NCBI GenBank assembly: GCA_002427815.1
Contig: DIZF01000001.1
Coordinates: 182,372 to 205,107, forward strand
DNA from: Ramlibacter tataouinensis
GTDB taxonomy: Bacteria; Pseudomonadota; Gammaproteobacteria; Burkholderiales; Burkholderiaceae_C
DNA: 22,736 bases
Direction: 5' to 3'
A program made the translations under genes and the position numbers. Shown here piece by piece: positions 1 to 7,055 of the stretch (its first letter is position 1; each line of letters begins with the position of its first letter). Below the pieces are notes generated by a model. The model was not told where the DNA came from and searched no databases. It saw only the letters and a program-made list of their open reading frames with translations.

Positions 1-1458
1 CTCCAGTTCGAGGCCGAGCTGGACCTCGAGGCCGCCGGCCAGCCGTTCGGCGGGCGGGCGCCGCTGCTCGGCGACGCGGGCCTGCTTGGGGTGGTACCAG
101 GTCGCAATGTTCGCCAGGCCGGCTGCGGTGTCCGCGCCGGCAGCGCCGTCGGCTGGCAGCGCCTGGCCGCTCAGCACGCGATCGATATCGAGGGCGGCGC
201 GCTTGCCCATGCCCATCGCCTCGGTCACGAAGCGCGCCATGCTGGCCGCATCGCCTCCGGCCCACACGCCCTGCTGCGAAGCGGCCTGGCGCGCGTCCAC
301 CACCAGCAAGCCGCCGTCCACCGTGAGCGAGGCGGCCAACGCGGCCAGTTCGGGGTCCTGGCCGATCGACGTCACGATCGCGTCGGCCTCGAGCGTGAAC
401 TCGCCATTCTTGATCGGCTCCACCGTGAACTGCCCGCGTACCGGACCGGGCTCGAAGAACACGCATTGGCAGCTCAGGACCAGTCCCAGTCCTCTGGTAG
501 GCGTCACGGCCTTGAGCATCGCGCCATCGGCCAGCGCGATGCCTTCTTCCAGCGCCTCGTCCACCTCGGCACGCTGCGCCGGCATCTTGGCGGCGGGTTC
601 GAGCGAGAGGATCGTCACCTGGTGCCCGGCGCGGCGGGCACTGCGCGCGGCGTCCAGCGCGGCGCTGCCGCCGCCGATCACGACCAGACGTTTCCCAAGA
701 ACCGGCGGAGCGCCGGCATTGGTACGCGCCAGGTACTCGGCACCGTCCATCAGCCACGGCGCCTGCGCCGGCAATTGCGGCAGCCGCTTGGGACGCGCGG
801 CGCCCACTGCGAGGTAGACCGCATCATGGGTAGCGCGCAGGTGTTCGAAGTCCTGCGCGCTGGAAAGAAGCTCGTGGCGTACCTGGACACCCAGCGCGAC
901 GATGCGAGCGATCTCGCCGTCCAACACCGAGCGCGCGAGCCGGTAGGCGGGAATGCCGTAGCGCATCAATCCGCCCAGCTCGGACCTGGATTCGTAGAGG
1001 GTGACGCGGTAGCCGCGCCTGCGCAACTGGAACGCGGCCGACAGGCCCGATGGTCCGGCGCCGACGATGGCGACGCTCTGGGCGCGCTCGGTGGCCGGCG
1101 GCTCGAAGGCCCAGCCATTCTCCAGCGCCAGGTCGCCCACCAGGCGCTCGAGCTTGCAGATCGCCAGCGATTCGTCGTAGCCGCCGCGGTTGCAAGCGCT
1201 CTCGCACGGATGGTGGCAGATGCGGCCGGCCACGGCCGGGAACGGGTTGTGGCGCGTCAGCACCTCCCAGGCGCCGCGGAAGTCGCGCGCGTGCGCCAGC
1301 CCTATCCATTGCGCGATATCGCCGTTCACCGGGCAGGCCTGGTGGCAGGGCGAAGGCGGCTTGATGTAGTGCGGCAGCGCGGCACGCCAGGTGCCGGTCT
1401 TGAACCCCTCGGTGGTGCCCGTGGTCCAGGTGGCCTGCGGGGGCAGCGGCGCGTTCAT
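1..1458 (-). CDS. GltD-like FAD/NAD(P)-dependent oxidoreductase with N-terminal Fe-S domain (C-terminus cut by window edge)
   Basis: The frame is open for 486 codons from ATG 1458 to the window edge, so the C-terminus is missing. Six cysteines lie before the first nucleotide-binding motif (C38, C42, C81, C85, C89, C101), as in the Fe-S N-terminal domain of glutamate synthase small subunits and dihydropyrimidine dehydrogenase. A GAGPSG FAD-binding motif follows at residues 133-138, then a second dinucleotide fold with GGGSAA near residue 250, and a C-terminal WAGGDAA motif typical of this family. The start overlaps the stop of the preceding gamma-subunit gene as ATGA. No glutamate synthase large subunit is present. 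In this operon the likely job is to move electrons between NAD(P)H and ferredoxin or the 2-oxoacid oxidoreductase. From memory, 2-oxoglutarate oxidation in Azoarcus evansii is NADP-linked through an extra flavoprotein subunit; equating this gene with that subunit is inference. Confidence 0.85.
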   Translation of the reverse strand, partial: MNAPLPPQATWTTGTTEGFKTGTWRAALPHYIKPPSPCHQACPVNGDIAQWIGLAHARDFRGAWEVLTRHNPFPAVAGRICHHPCESACNRGGYDESLAICKLERLVGDLALENGWAFEPPATERAQSVAIVGAGPSGLSAAFQLRRRGYRVTLYESRSELGGLMRYGIPAYRLARSVLDGEIARIVALGVQVRHELLSSAQDFEHLRATHDAVYLAVGAARPKRLPQLPAQAPWLMDGAEYLARTNAGAPPVLGKRLVVIGGGSAALDAARSARRAGHQVTILSLEPAAKMPAQRAEVDEALEEGIALADGAMLKAVTPTRGLGLVLSCQCVFFEPGPVRGQFTVEPIKNGEFTLEADAIVTSIGQDPELAALAASLTVDGGLLVVDARQAASQQGVWAGGDAASMARFVTEAMGMGKRAALDIDRVLSGQALPADGAAGADTAAGLANIATWYHPKQARVAEQRRPPAERLAGGLEVQLGLELE

Positions 1459-2012
1459 CGGGCGGCGTCCTGTAGCTGCGCTTCGACGGCGCGGTAACCC
1501 TCGGTGCAGGCCGCGACGTTCTCGGCGCGCAGCTTGGGCGACTGCTCCAGCAGCAAGCGCTCCAGCACCGCCAGCGGCGGGTCGCCAACCGCTCGCGCCA
1601 GGCCACCCAGCAGCGCCGAGTTGACGATACGGCCCAGGCCCTGGCGCCGCGAGATCGCCAGGCCGTCGACCGGAATCACCCGGTAGTTCGGCAGCGATTC
1701 GCGGAAGTCGGCCGGGCTGCGCGTCGAATTCACCACGATCAGCGTCTCGCTGTGGGCCGCCGCGAGCAGCGCCCCCTGCAGCAGGCTGGCGTCGAAGCAG
1801 AGGATGGCGTCGGCCCGCTCGATGTCGCAGCGCAGGCGCACCGGTCGGTCGTCGACGCGCAGGAACGAACTCACCGGCGTGCCGCGCCGGGCACCGCCGT
1901 AACTGGCGAAGGCCTGCACCTGCCGGCCTTCGGCGAAATACGCCATCGCGAGCAGGTTGCCTGCCGTCTGCGCGCCCTGCCCGCCCCGGCCCTGGATGAT
2001 GATTTCCAGCAT
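1455..2012 (-). CDS. 2-oxoacid:ferredoxin oxidoreductase, free-standing gamma subunit
   Basis: This 185-residue protein begins with the nucleotide-loop-like segment IIIQGRGGQGAQTAGNLLA and continues with SYGGARRGTPVSSF, the hallmark of pyruvate/2-oxoacid oxidoreductase gamma domains. Length matches a stand-alone gamma subunit of roughly 180-200 residues. It starts one base after the stop of an 18-codon ORF, and its stop overlaps the start of the GltD-like gene (ATGA), so the two are probably translationally coupled and made in equal amounts. Oddly, KorA in the same operon already carries its own fused gamma domain, so this one is extra. It may be an adaptor joining the flavoprotein to the KorAB core, or part of a second 2-oxoacid oxidoreductase whose other subunits are elsewhere. 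The family call is firm; its partner is inferred. Confidence 0.88.
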   Translation of the reverse strand: MLEIIIQGRGGQGAQTAGNLLAMAYFAEGRQVQAFASYGGARRGTPVSSFLRVDDRPVRLRCDIERADAILCFDASLLQGALLAAAHSETLIVVNSTRSPADFRESLPNYRVIPVDGLAISRRQGLGRIVNSALLGGLARAVGDPPLAVLERLLLEQSPKLRAENVAACTEGYRAVEAQLQDAAR

Positions 2013-2013
2013 G

Positions 2014-2070
2014 TCACTTCACCCAGCGCCGCAACGGGCGCAGCTGGTGGCGGATGTCGTCGTAGTTCAT
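2014..2070 (-). CDS. candidate 18-residue small protein or leader peptide
   Basis: An ATG at 2070 preceded by GGGAG with a spacer of about 6 bases opens an 18-codon frame (MNYDDIRHQLRPLRRWVK) ending in TGA, one base before the ATG of the gamma-subunit gene. It sits in the only sizeable gap of this otherwise tightly packed operon (117 bases between the RidA-like gene and the gamma gene). The good ribosome binding site and exact abutment suggest translational coupling, because the gamma gene has only a weak binding site of its own. The peptide is strongly basic. I do not recognise it; it could also be the remnant of a lost gene. Confidence 0.4.
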   Translation of the reverse strand: MNYDDIRHQLRPLRRWVK

Positions 2071-2129
2071 GGAGCGCTCCCGTTTCGACAGGATGGCGAA
2101 GCGTGGTCGCGCGCTTCGGGCGCGGCGCG

Positions 2130-2531
2130 TCAGAGGGCGCGCGGCAGGACGGCGGTGGCCTCGAGCTCGATCTTGCCCGGGTGATCCAGCAGGTCGGACA
2201 CGAAGATCATGCTCATCGCCGGATAGTGCTTGCCCATCAGCTTCTGCCAGATGCCGCCGAGGTTGCGGCGCGCCGCCAGATAGCCCGGCTTGTCGCAGCA
2301 ATAGGCGGTCATGCGGCAGATGTGGCGCGGCTCGCCGCCCGCCTCGCGCAGCACCGCCAGCACGTTGGACAGGGCCTGCTCGAACTGCGGTGCGATTTCT
2401 TCCGACTGGAAATGCTGTTGCGCATCCCACCCGACCTGGCCCGCGATGAACACGATTCGCCCGGCATCGACCTCGATGCCGTTGGCGTAGCCGATCGGCG
2501 GCGCCCAACCTTCCGGAAGCAAAGCTCGCAT
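2130..2531 (-). CDS. RidA/YjgF/UK114-family protein lacking the usual catalytic arginine
   Basis: This 133-residue protein has the chorismate-mutase-like Rid fold signatures: DAGRIVFIAGQVGWD near the N-terminus, FEQALSNVLAVLREAGG in the middle, and a C-terminal KIELEATAVL strand. Canonical RidA enzymes hydrolyse reactive enamine/imine intermediates and carry an arginine in a PxRSxV segment just before the last strands; here that region reads YPAMSMIFV with no arginine. It therefore probably belongs to a Rid subfamily without classic 2-aminoacrylate deaminase activity. The ATG at 2531 is chosen because AGGAG lies 5 bases upstream; an in-frame GTG at 2537 would overlap that site. It lies 28 bases after the rubrerythrin-like gene, inside the kor operon. 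Its role there is unknown. Confidence 0.85.
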   Translation of the reverse strand: MRALLPEGWAPPIGYANGIEVDAGRIVFIAGQVGWDAQQHFQSEEIAPQFEQALSNVLAVLREAGGEPRHICRMTAYCCDKPGYLAARRNLGGIWQKLMGKHYPAMSMIFVSDLLDHPGKIELEATAVLPRAL

Positions 2532-2559
2532 GGCCACTCCTTCTGATGTGTGAAAGTCT

Positions 2560-3108
2560 CTATTCGGTGTAACGCGGCGGGTCCGGGTCGTTGGCCCAGT
2601 TCTCGTCGGGCGGCGGCACCTTGGCGATCCAGGCCTGCACCAGCGCCACGTGCTCGGCCTCCTCGGCCTGCAGTTCGAGCGCGGCCTTGCGGATCGGCTC
2701 GCTGACGGCCATCTTGGCCAGCACCGCGAAGAAGGCCTGGGCCCGCTTCTCGGCGGCCAGCGCCAGCTGCAATGCGTGCCAGGGCTGCATCAGGTAATGC
2801 ACTTCGTCGATGGAAACCGTCTCGGGGCCGGCGTCCAGGCCCGGCCAGTGCATCAGCTGGGTCGGCGGCAGCGGGTCCTTCGTCCAGCCCATGTGGGCCA
2901 TGATCTGCTCGGCGTGCTTGGCCTCGTAGCCGGCCATGGTGCGGAACAGCTTGGCCACCTCGTCGTTGTTGTGCATCTCCAGCGCATCGGCGAATTCGGT
3001 GTAGCGCTCCACCGCCTCGCGCTCCATCACCAGCGCCTGCGACATGACCTCTTCCAGGGTCTGCGGGCCCTGCAGGGCGGGGACTTTCGGCCCGGCGGGG
3101 GCGCTCAT
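2560..3108 (-). CDS. rubrerythrin/ferritin-like di-iron protein without rubredoxin domain
   Basis: The 182-residue protein has two repeats of a four-helix-bundle di-iron site. Candidate ligands are a glutamate in MEREAVERY (residues 28-36), EAKH (E62, H65), E120 in AAEKRAQAFF, and EAEH (E150, H153). No CxxC rubredoxin domain follows, so it is an erythrin/bacterioferritin-like member. Such proteins commonly reduce peroxide or scavenge oxygen and iron in anaerobes. The start ATG at 3108 overlaps the korB stop as ATGA, so it is coupled to the oxygen-sensitive 2-oxoglutarate:ferredoxin oxidoreductase. Protection of that enzyme or of benzoyl-CoA reductase from oxidants is a reasonable inference, not shown by the sequence. 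An upstream extension of the frame was discarded because it runs antisense-like through korB in another frame. Confidence 0.85.
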   Translation of the reverse strand: MSAPAGPKVPALQGPQTLEEVMSQALVMEREAVERYTEFADALEMHNNDEVAKLFRTMAGYEAKHAEQIMAHMGWTKDPLPPTQLMHWPGLDAGPETVSIDEVHYLMQPWHALQLALAAEKRAQAFFAVLAKMAVSEPIRKAALELQAEEAEHVALVQAWIAKVPPPDENWANDPDPPRYTE

Positions 3109-3950
3109 AGCTGGAACTCCTCTTCGAGCTCGGCAACGGTGCGCTGCGCCGGCACCGCCCCGCCCGGGTAGGGCTTGCGGTCCCCGGCGTACAGCACGCC
3201 GATGTTGAAGCCGTCGTCGCTCATGATGCGGCGCGCGGCGCGGGCCGGGTCGTTGGTGTGGTCGACCGCGGCCGGGTGCACCAGGTTCTTCCAGTCGCGC
3301 TGCTCGGGCCGGAAGGTGACGCAGGGGCTGAGGATCTCGACGAAGGAGAAGCCGGGATGGCGGACGGCCTCCGCGATGATCTCGGCGGTACCGTTCTGGT
3401 CGCCGGAAAAAGCCCGCGCCACGAAATTGGCGCCCGAGGCCAGCGCGATCACCATCGGATGGAACGCGCGCACGCCGGTGCCGCCGGGCGAGAGCTTGTT
3501 GTCCCAGTCGGGCTCGGTGGTGGGCGAGGCCTGGCCCTTGGTCATGCCATACACATGGTTGTCCATGACGATGTAGGTCAGGTCGACGTTGCGGCGGCAG
3601 GCATGCAGGAAGTGGTTGCCGCCGATCGAGTAGCCGTCGCCGTCGCCGCTGGCCACCAGCACGGTGAGTTCGGGGCGCGCCACCTTCAGGCCGGTGGCGG
3701 CCGCCAGCGAGCGCCCGTGCACGCCGTGAAAACCGTAGCACGAGGTATAGGCCGGAATGCGCGACGAGCAGCCGATGCCGGACACCACCGCGACTTCATG
3801 AGGCGGACGCTGCAACAAGGCCAGCGCCTTGGTCACGGCGCCCAGCACCGTGTAATCGCCGCAGCCCGGGCACCAGATCGGCTTGTAGCCGGATTTGTAC
3901 TGCGCCGCCGTGAACACCTGCACCGGCTCCGGCACCACCATGTTGTTCAT
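3105..3950 (-). CDS. korB: 2-oxoglutarate:ferredoxin oxidoreductase beta subunit (ThDP-binding)
   Basis: KorB binds thiamine diphosphate and a [4Fe-4S] cluster; with KorA it decarboxylates 2-oxoglutarate to succinyl-CoA and reduces ferredoxin. The 281-residue length fits free beta subunits. The sequence shows CPGCG (C27, C30), C61 in SGIGCSSR and C210 in SPCVTF, the pattern of the cluster ligands, and GDGDGYSIGGN (from residue 102) as the ThDP/metal motif. The start at ATG 3950 has AGGAGG just upstream and overlaps the korA stop as ATGA; an upstream in-frame start near 3986 lies inside korA and is rejected. The 2-oxoglutarate specificity is inferred from its place beside the benzoyl-CoA reductase operon, where this enzyme is the known ferredoxin reductant in Thauera and Azoarcus. 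Confidence 0.92.
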   Translation of the reverse strand: MNNMVVPEPVQVFTAAQYKSGYKPIWCPGCGDYTVLGAVTKALALLQRPPHEVAVVSGIGCSSRIPAYTSCYGFHGVHGRSLAAATGLKVARPELTVLVASGDGDGYSIGGNHFLHACRRNVDLTYIVMDNHVYGMTKGQASPTTEPDWDNKLSPGGTGVRAFHPMVIALASGANFVARAFSGDQNGTAEIIAEAVRHPGFSFVEILSPCVTFRPEQRDWKNLVHPAAVDHTNDPARAARRIMSDDGFNIGVLYAGDRKPYPGGAVPAQRTVAELEEEFQL

Positions 3951-5743
3951 ACCGCCTCCTTTTTCGCAACAGCCTTGCCGGCCCACTCGACAATCGCTTC
4001 ACAGATATCGCCGGGCCGCAGCGGCAGCGGCCCGGGCCGGTGGAAACTCGCCGGACGCCCGGGCAGGTCGATCATGCCGCGCAGGTAGCGCAGCAGCTGG
4101 GCGCCGTGGTTCTGTTCGATCACCATCACGCGCTCGACCCCGGCCAGGGCCAGCTCGAACACTTCGGGCTGCAGCGGCGCCAGCAAACGCAGCACCACCA
4201 GCCGCACCGGCAGGCCCTGGCGGGCCGCGCGCTGGACGGCCTCGCGCGCCGGCCCGGTGGCCGAGCCGAAGGTGATCACGGCCAGGGCGCCGTCGCCCTC
4301 GACGTCGGCCCAGCGGCTGCCGTAGTCGTGCTGCATCAGCTTGCGCTCGCGCTTGTCGAGCTGGATGCCGTGGTCGCGCGCCTGGCTGCTGGGGATGGCA
4401 CCCTCGGTGTGTTCCAGGCCGTCGGCGGTGTAGACCACGCCCGGTGTGCCGGGAATCGCCATCGGCGAAACCCCGCTCTCGGTATCGCGATAGCGCTTGT
4501 AATCCGGGGTACCGGCTGCGACCGTCAGGCGCCGCGCCGAGCTGTCACGCAGCACGGGCTTGTCGATGATGGCGCGCGACTGGCCCATGAACTGGTCCGA
4601 CAGCACGATGGCGGGGGCCTGCAGCGTCTCGGCCAGTTCCACCGCCCACTGGGTGGTGGCCACGCAGTCGGAAATCGAGCTCGGCGCCAGCACCAGCCGC
4701 GGCGCGTCGCCGTGCAGGCCGCTGACGGCGAACGACAGGTCGCTCTGTTCGCTCTTGGCCGGGATGCCGGTGGACGGGCCGCCGCGCATCACGTCGACCA
4801 CGACGATCGGCACCTCGGCGGCGACCGCCAGTCCGATGCCCTCGGTCATCAGCGCCAGGCCGGGGCCGGCGGTGGCCGTAAGCGATGGCACGCCGCCGTA
4901 CGACGCGCCGATGATCATGTTGACCGAAGCCAGCTCGTCTTCGGCCTGCAGCAGCGAGCCGCCGACCTTGGCCAGCGCGGGCGCCATCCATTCGAGCAAT
5001 TCCGTCGCCGGTGTGATCGGATAGGCGGCCACGAAGCGCACGCCGCCGCGCACCGCGCCATAGCCGGCGCCTTCGTTGCCGCTCATGATCCAGCGCCGGC
5101 CGATCGCCGATTGATCGCCGCCGCGCAGGCGCGGCAGGCCGGTGATGTCCCCGGCGGCCGCCATGCCCTCATGCAGAGCCTTGAGGTTGGCGGCCAGCGC
5201 GGCTTCGGGCCGCTTCCAGCTCTTGCGCACCGCGGCTTCCAGCGCCGGTGCGGCAAGGCCCGCGAGCTCGCCGGCCAGCCCGAGCGCCAGCATGTTGATC
5301 CAGCTGCCCGGCAGCGCCTTGGCCATCTTCTTCAGCGGCAGGGTGACGACCTTGGCGCCGGTGCGCAGGAACACCTCCGGCACCTCGCCGCCTTCGGCGT
5401 CGCCGATGATCACGCTGCCGGCGTGCAGGGGAATCTCGTCGGCAAAGCGGTGCACGTTCTGCCAGTCGATCGCCAGCAGCAGGTCGAACTGGTCGTCCAG
5501 CGATTCCAGCGGCGCGGCGCCCAGGCGCAACAGCGCCGCGGCTTCGCCGCCGCGGATCTGCGGGCCGCTGGTGCGCACCATCAGGCCGTAGAGACCGGCC
5601 TGCGCCGCCGCCTCGAGCAGCAGCGTGCCGGCGGTCATCACGCCGCTGCCGCCGCTGCCGGCGATGGCAATGGACAGCCCGGCCTGGGCCGGGCCGGCCG
5701 TGCCGCCCCGATGTGCTACTTCAGTGTTGAGGGAAACATCCAC
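3947..5743 (-). CDS. korA: 2-oxoglutarate:ferredoxin oxidoreductase, fused gamma-alpha subunit
   Basis: The 598-residue protein joins two domains. Residues about 22-200 form a gamma domain (GLSIAIAGSGGSGVMTAGTL, then RTSGPQIRGGEAAALLRL). From about residue 220 comes the alpha (pyrimidine-binding) domain with GNEGAGYGAVRGG, AAYPITPATELLEW, and SLTATAGPGLALMTEGIG, followed by the C-terminal transketolase-like domain. This gamma-alpha fusion is the common KorA layout of about 600 residues. The start is GTG at 5743 with AGGAG (5750-5754) six bases upstream; the nearby ATG triplets are out of frame. It is the first gene of the minus-strand operon and its predicted leader is only about 23 bases, reading from the shared FNR-type control region. 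In benzoyl-CoA degraders this enzyme supplies reduced ferredoxin to benzoyl-CoA reductase. Confidence 0.92.
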   Translation of the reverse strand: MDVSLNTEVAHRGGTAGPAQAGLSIAIAGSGGSGVMTAGTLLLEAAAQAGLYGLMVRTSGPQIRGGEAAALLRLGAAPLESLDDQFDLLLAIDWQNVHRFADEIPLHAGSVIIGDAEGGEVPEVFLRTGAKVVTLPLKKMAKALPGSWINMLALGLAGELAGLAAPALEAAVRKSWKRPEAALAANLKALHEGMAAAGDITGLPRLRGGDQSAIGRRWIMSGNEGAGYGAVRGGVRFVAAYPITPATELLEWMAPALAKVGGSLLQAEDELASVNMIIGASYGGVPSLTATAGPGLALMTEGIGLAVAAEVPIVVVDVMRGGPSTGIPAKSEQSDLSFAVSGLHGDAPRLVLAPSSISDCVATTQWAVELAETLQAPAIVLSDQFMGQSRAIIDKPVLRDSSARRLTVAAGTPDYKRYRDTESGVSPMAIPGTPGVVYTADGLEHTEGAIPSSQARDHGIQLDKRERKLMQHDYGSRWADVEGDGALAVITFGSATGPAREAVQRAARQGLPVRLVVLRLLAPLQPEVFELALAGVERVMVIEQNHGAQLLRYLRGMIDLPGRPASFHRPGPLPLRPGDICEAIVEWAGKAVAKKEAV

Positions 5744-5765
5744 GCATTACTCCTATGGATCGTGT

Positions 5766-5778
5766 GGGTTGCAGTAAA
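5766..5778 (-). promoter_or_regulatory. predicted class II FNR-dependent promoter of the kor operon
   Basis: On the minus strand TTTACT (5778-5773) matches four of six -10 bases and sits where a class II promoter expects it relative to the same FNR palindrome. The start point would be near 5766, giving a 23-base leader that contains the AGGAG site of korA. Confidence 0.45.
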
Positions 5779-5800
5779 CAAGTTGCGGGGCCGCCGGACC

Positions 5801-5814
5801 TTGATTTGGATCAA
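5801..5814. promoter_or_regulatory. perfect FNR/Dnr-type binding site (TTGAT-N4-ATCAA)
   Basis: The sequence TTGATTTGGATCAA is an exact match to the FNR consensus; the dyad extends two more bases each side, giving 7-bp arms (5799-5816). Its centre at 5807.5 lies 41.5 bases from a start point near 5849 (plus) and near 5766 (minus). At those distances each direction has a -10-like hexamer in the right place: CAAAAT at 5837-5842 on plus and TTTACT at 5778-5773 on minus. Anaerobic activation of both operons by an FNR or Dnr-type protein is inferred from this geometry. Confidence 0.8.
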
Positions 5815-5836
5815 GGATCGGCACGAGAAGGCTGAC

Positions 5837-5849
5837 CAAAATGGCTCAA
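5837..5849 (+). promoter_or_regulatory. predicted class II FNR-dependent promoter of the had-bcr operon
   Basis: CAAAAT at 5837-5842 matches four of six bases of the sigma-70 -10 element and would put the start point near 5849, with the FNR site centred at -41.5. No consensus -35 is needed in class II promoters. The leader to the had ATG would be about 99 bases. Confidence 0.45.
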
Positions 5850-5947
5850 AGGCGTAATTCGGTACCGCTTTACCACATTACAACTTTTTGAAGCCATTCC
5901 GCCCAGTCACGGCCAGCCCGGCCGGACCCCTTGAAAGGCCTGTTTCC

Positions 5948-7015
5948 ATGAGCATCCAAGCACACCGCTGGCTGATGACCGCACCGCAGACGCCGATGGT
6001 GCGCACCGCATTCCAGGCGACGCCGCAGGCCGGCGAAGTCGTGGTGGCCATCGCGGGCTGCGGTGTCTGCCACACCGACCTGGGCTACTTCTACGACGGG
6101 GTGCGCACCAACCAGCCGCTGCCGCTGGCGCTCGGCCACGAAATCAGCGGTCGGGTCGTGGAAGCCGGTGCCGGCGCCGAAAAGTGGCTGGGCAAGTCGG
6201 TGATCATCCCGGCCGTGCTGCCGTGCGGCGAATGCGACCTGTGCAAGCGCGGCCTGGCCACCATCTGCCGCGGCCAGAAGATGCCCGGCAACGACATCCA
6301 GGGCGGCTTCGCCTCGCACATCGTGGTGCCCGGCCGCGGCCTGTGCGAAGTCGATCCGGCCCGGCTGAAAAGCGCGGACCTCGATCTGGCGCAGGTCTCC
6401 ATCGTGGCCGACGCGCTCACTACGCCCTACCAGGCGGTGCGGCGGGCCGGGGTCACCCCGGGCAGCCTGGCCATCGTGGTCGGCGCCGGCGGCGTCGGCG
6501 GCTACTGCGTGCAGGTGGCGCGGGCCTTCGGCGCCACGGTGGTGGCGATCGACGTCGATGACAGCAAATTGGCAGCAATCGCCGAGCACGGCGCGGCGCT
6601 GACGATCAACAGCCGCGGGCTCGACGGCAAGGCCATCAAGTCGGCCGTCAGCGCATTCGCCAGGAAGCAGGGCCTGCGCGCGACCGAATGGTTCATCTTC
6701 GAATGCTCCGGCAGCGCTGCCGGCCAGCTCACGGCGTACGGCCTGCTGGTGCACGGCGCGACGCTGTCGGTGGTCGGCTTCACCATGGACAAGGTCGAGA
6801 TCCGCCTGTCCAACCTGATGGCTTTCGATGCCCGCGCGCTCGGCAACTGGGGCTGCCCGCCCGAGTACTACCCGGCGGCGCTGGACCTGGTGCTGGAAGG
6901 CAAGGTGCAGATCGCATCCTTCGTCGAGCAGCACCCGCTGAGCCAGATCAACGACGTGTTCGCGGCGGTGCACCGGCACGAGATCCGCAAGCGCGTGGTG
7001 CTGGTGCCCGACTGA
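5948..7015 (+). CDS. had: 6-hydroxycyclohex-1-ene-1-carbonyl-CoA dehydrogenase
   Basis: This zinc-type medium-chain alcohol dehydrogenase (355 residues) should oxidise 6-hydroxycyclohex-1-ene-1-carbonyl-CoA to the 6-oxo compound with NAD+, the second step after ring reduction. Catalytic-zinc residues are visible at C41-H42 (GCGVCHTD) and GHE (H64-E65). Four structural-zinc cysteines lie in CGECDLCKRGLATIC (C93, C96, C99, C107), and the NAD fold has a VVGAGGVGGYC motif near residue 180. The ATG at 5948 is preferred over an in-frame ATG at 5888 because it removes an unrelated 20-residue extension and has GAAAGG upstream. It is the first gene of the plus-strand operon; the order had-oah-dch-bcrCBAD-fdx follows the Thauera type. 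The general family is certain; the substrate is assigned from context and overall likeness. Confidence 0.93.
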   Translation: MSIQAHRWLMTAPQTPMVRTAFQATPQAGEVVVAIAGCGVCHTDLGYFYDGVRTNQPLPLALGHEISGRVVEAGAGAEKWLGKSVIIPAVLPCGECDLCKRGLATICRGQKMPGNDIQGGFASHIVVPGRGLCEVDPARLKSADLDLAQVSIVADALTTPYQAVRRAGVTPGSLAIVVGAGGVGGYCVQVARAFGATVVAIDVDDSKLAAIAEHGAALTINSRGLDGKAIKSAVSAFARKQGLRATEWFIFECSGSAAGQLTAYGLLVHGATLSVVGFTMDKVEIRLSNLMAFDARALGNWGCPPEYYPAALDLVLEGKVQIASFVEQHPLSQINDVFAAVHRHEIRKRVVLVPD

Positions 7016-7055
7016 GCCGCTGAGCCGCCCCCCCTTTTTGACCCCAGGAGACCCC

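Noticed and set aside
2560..3741. Longer 393-residue version of the rubrerythrin-like protein
   Set aside because: The extra N-terminal part lies inside korB in another frame and is compositionally shadow-like; ATG 3108 with ATGA overlap is the true start.
4040..5857. 605-codon plus-strand frame opposite korA
   Set aside because: Composition is His/Arg/Gln-rich shadow sequence; korA on the other strand has complete domain motifs and the proper start signals.
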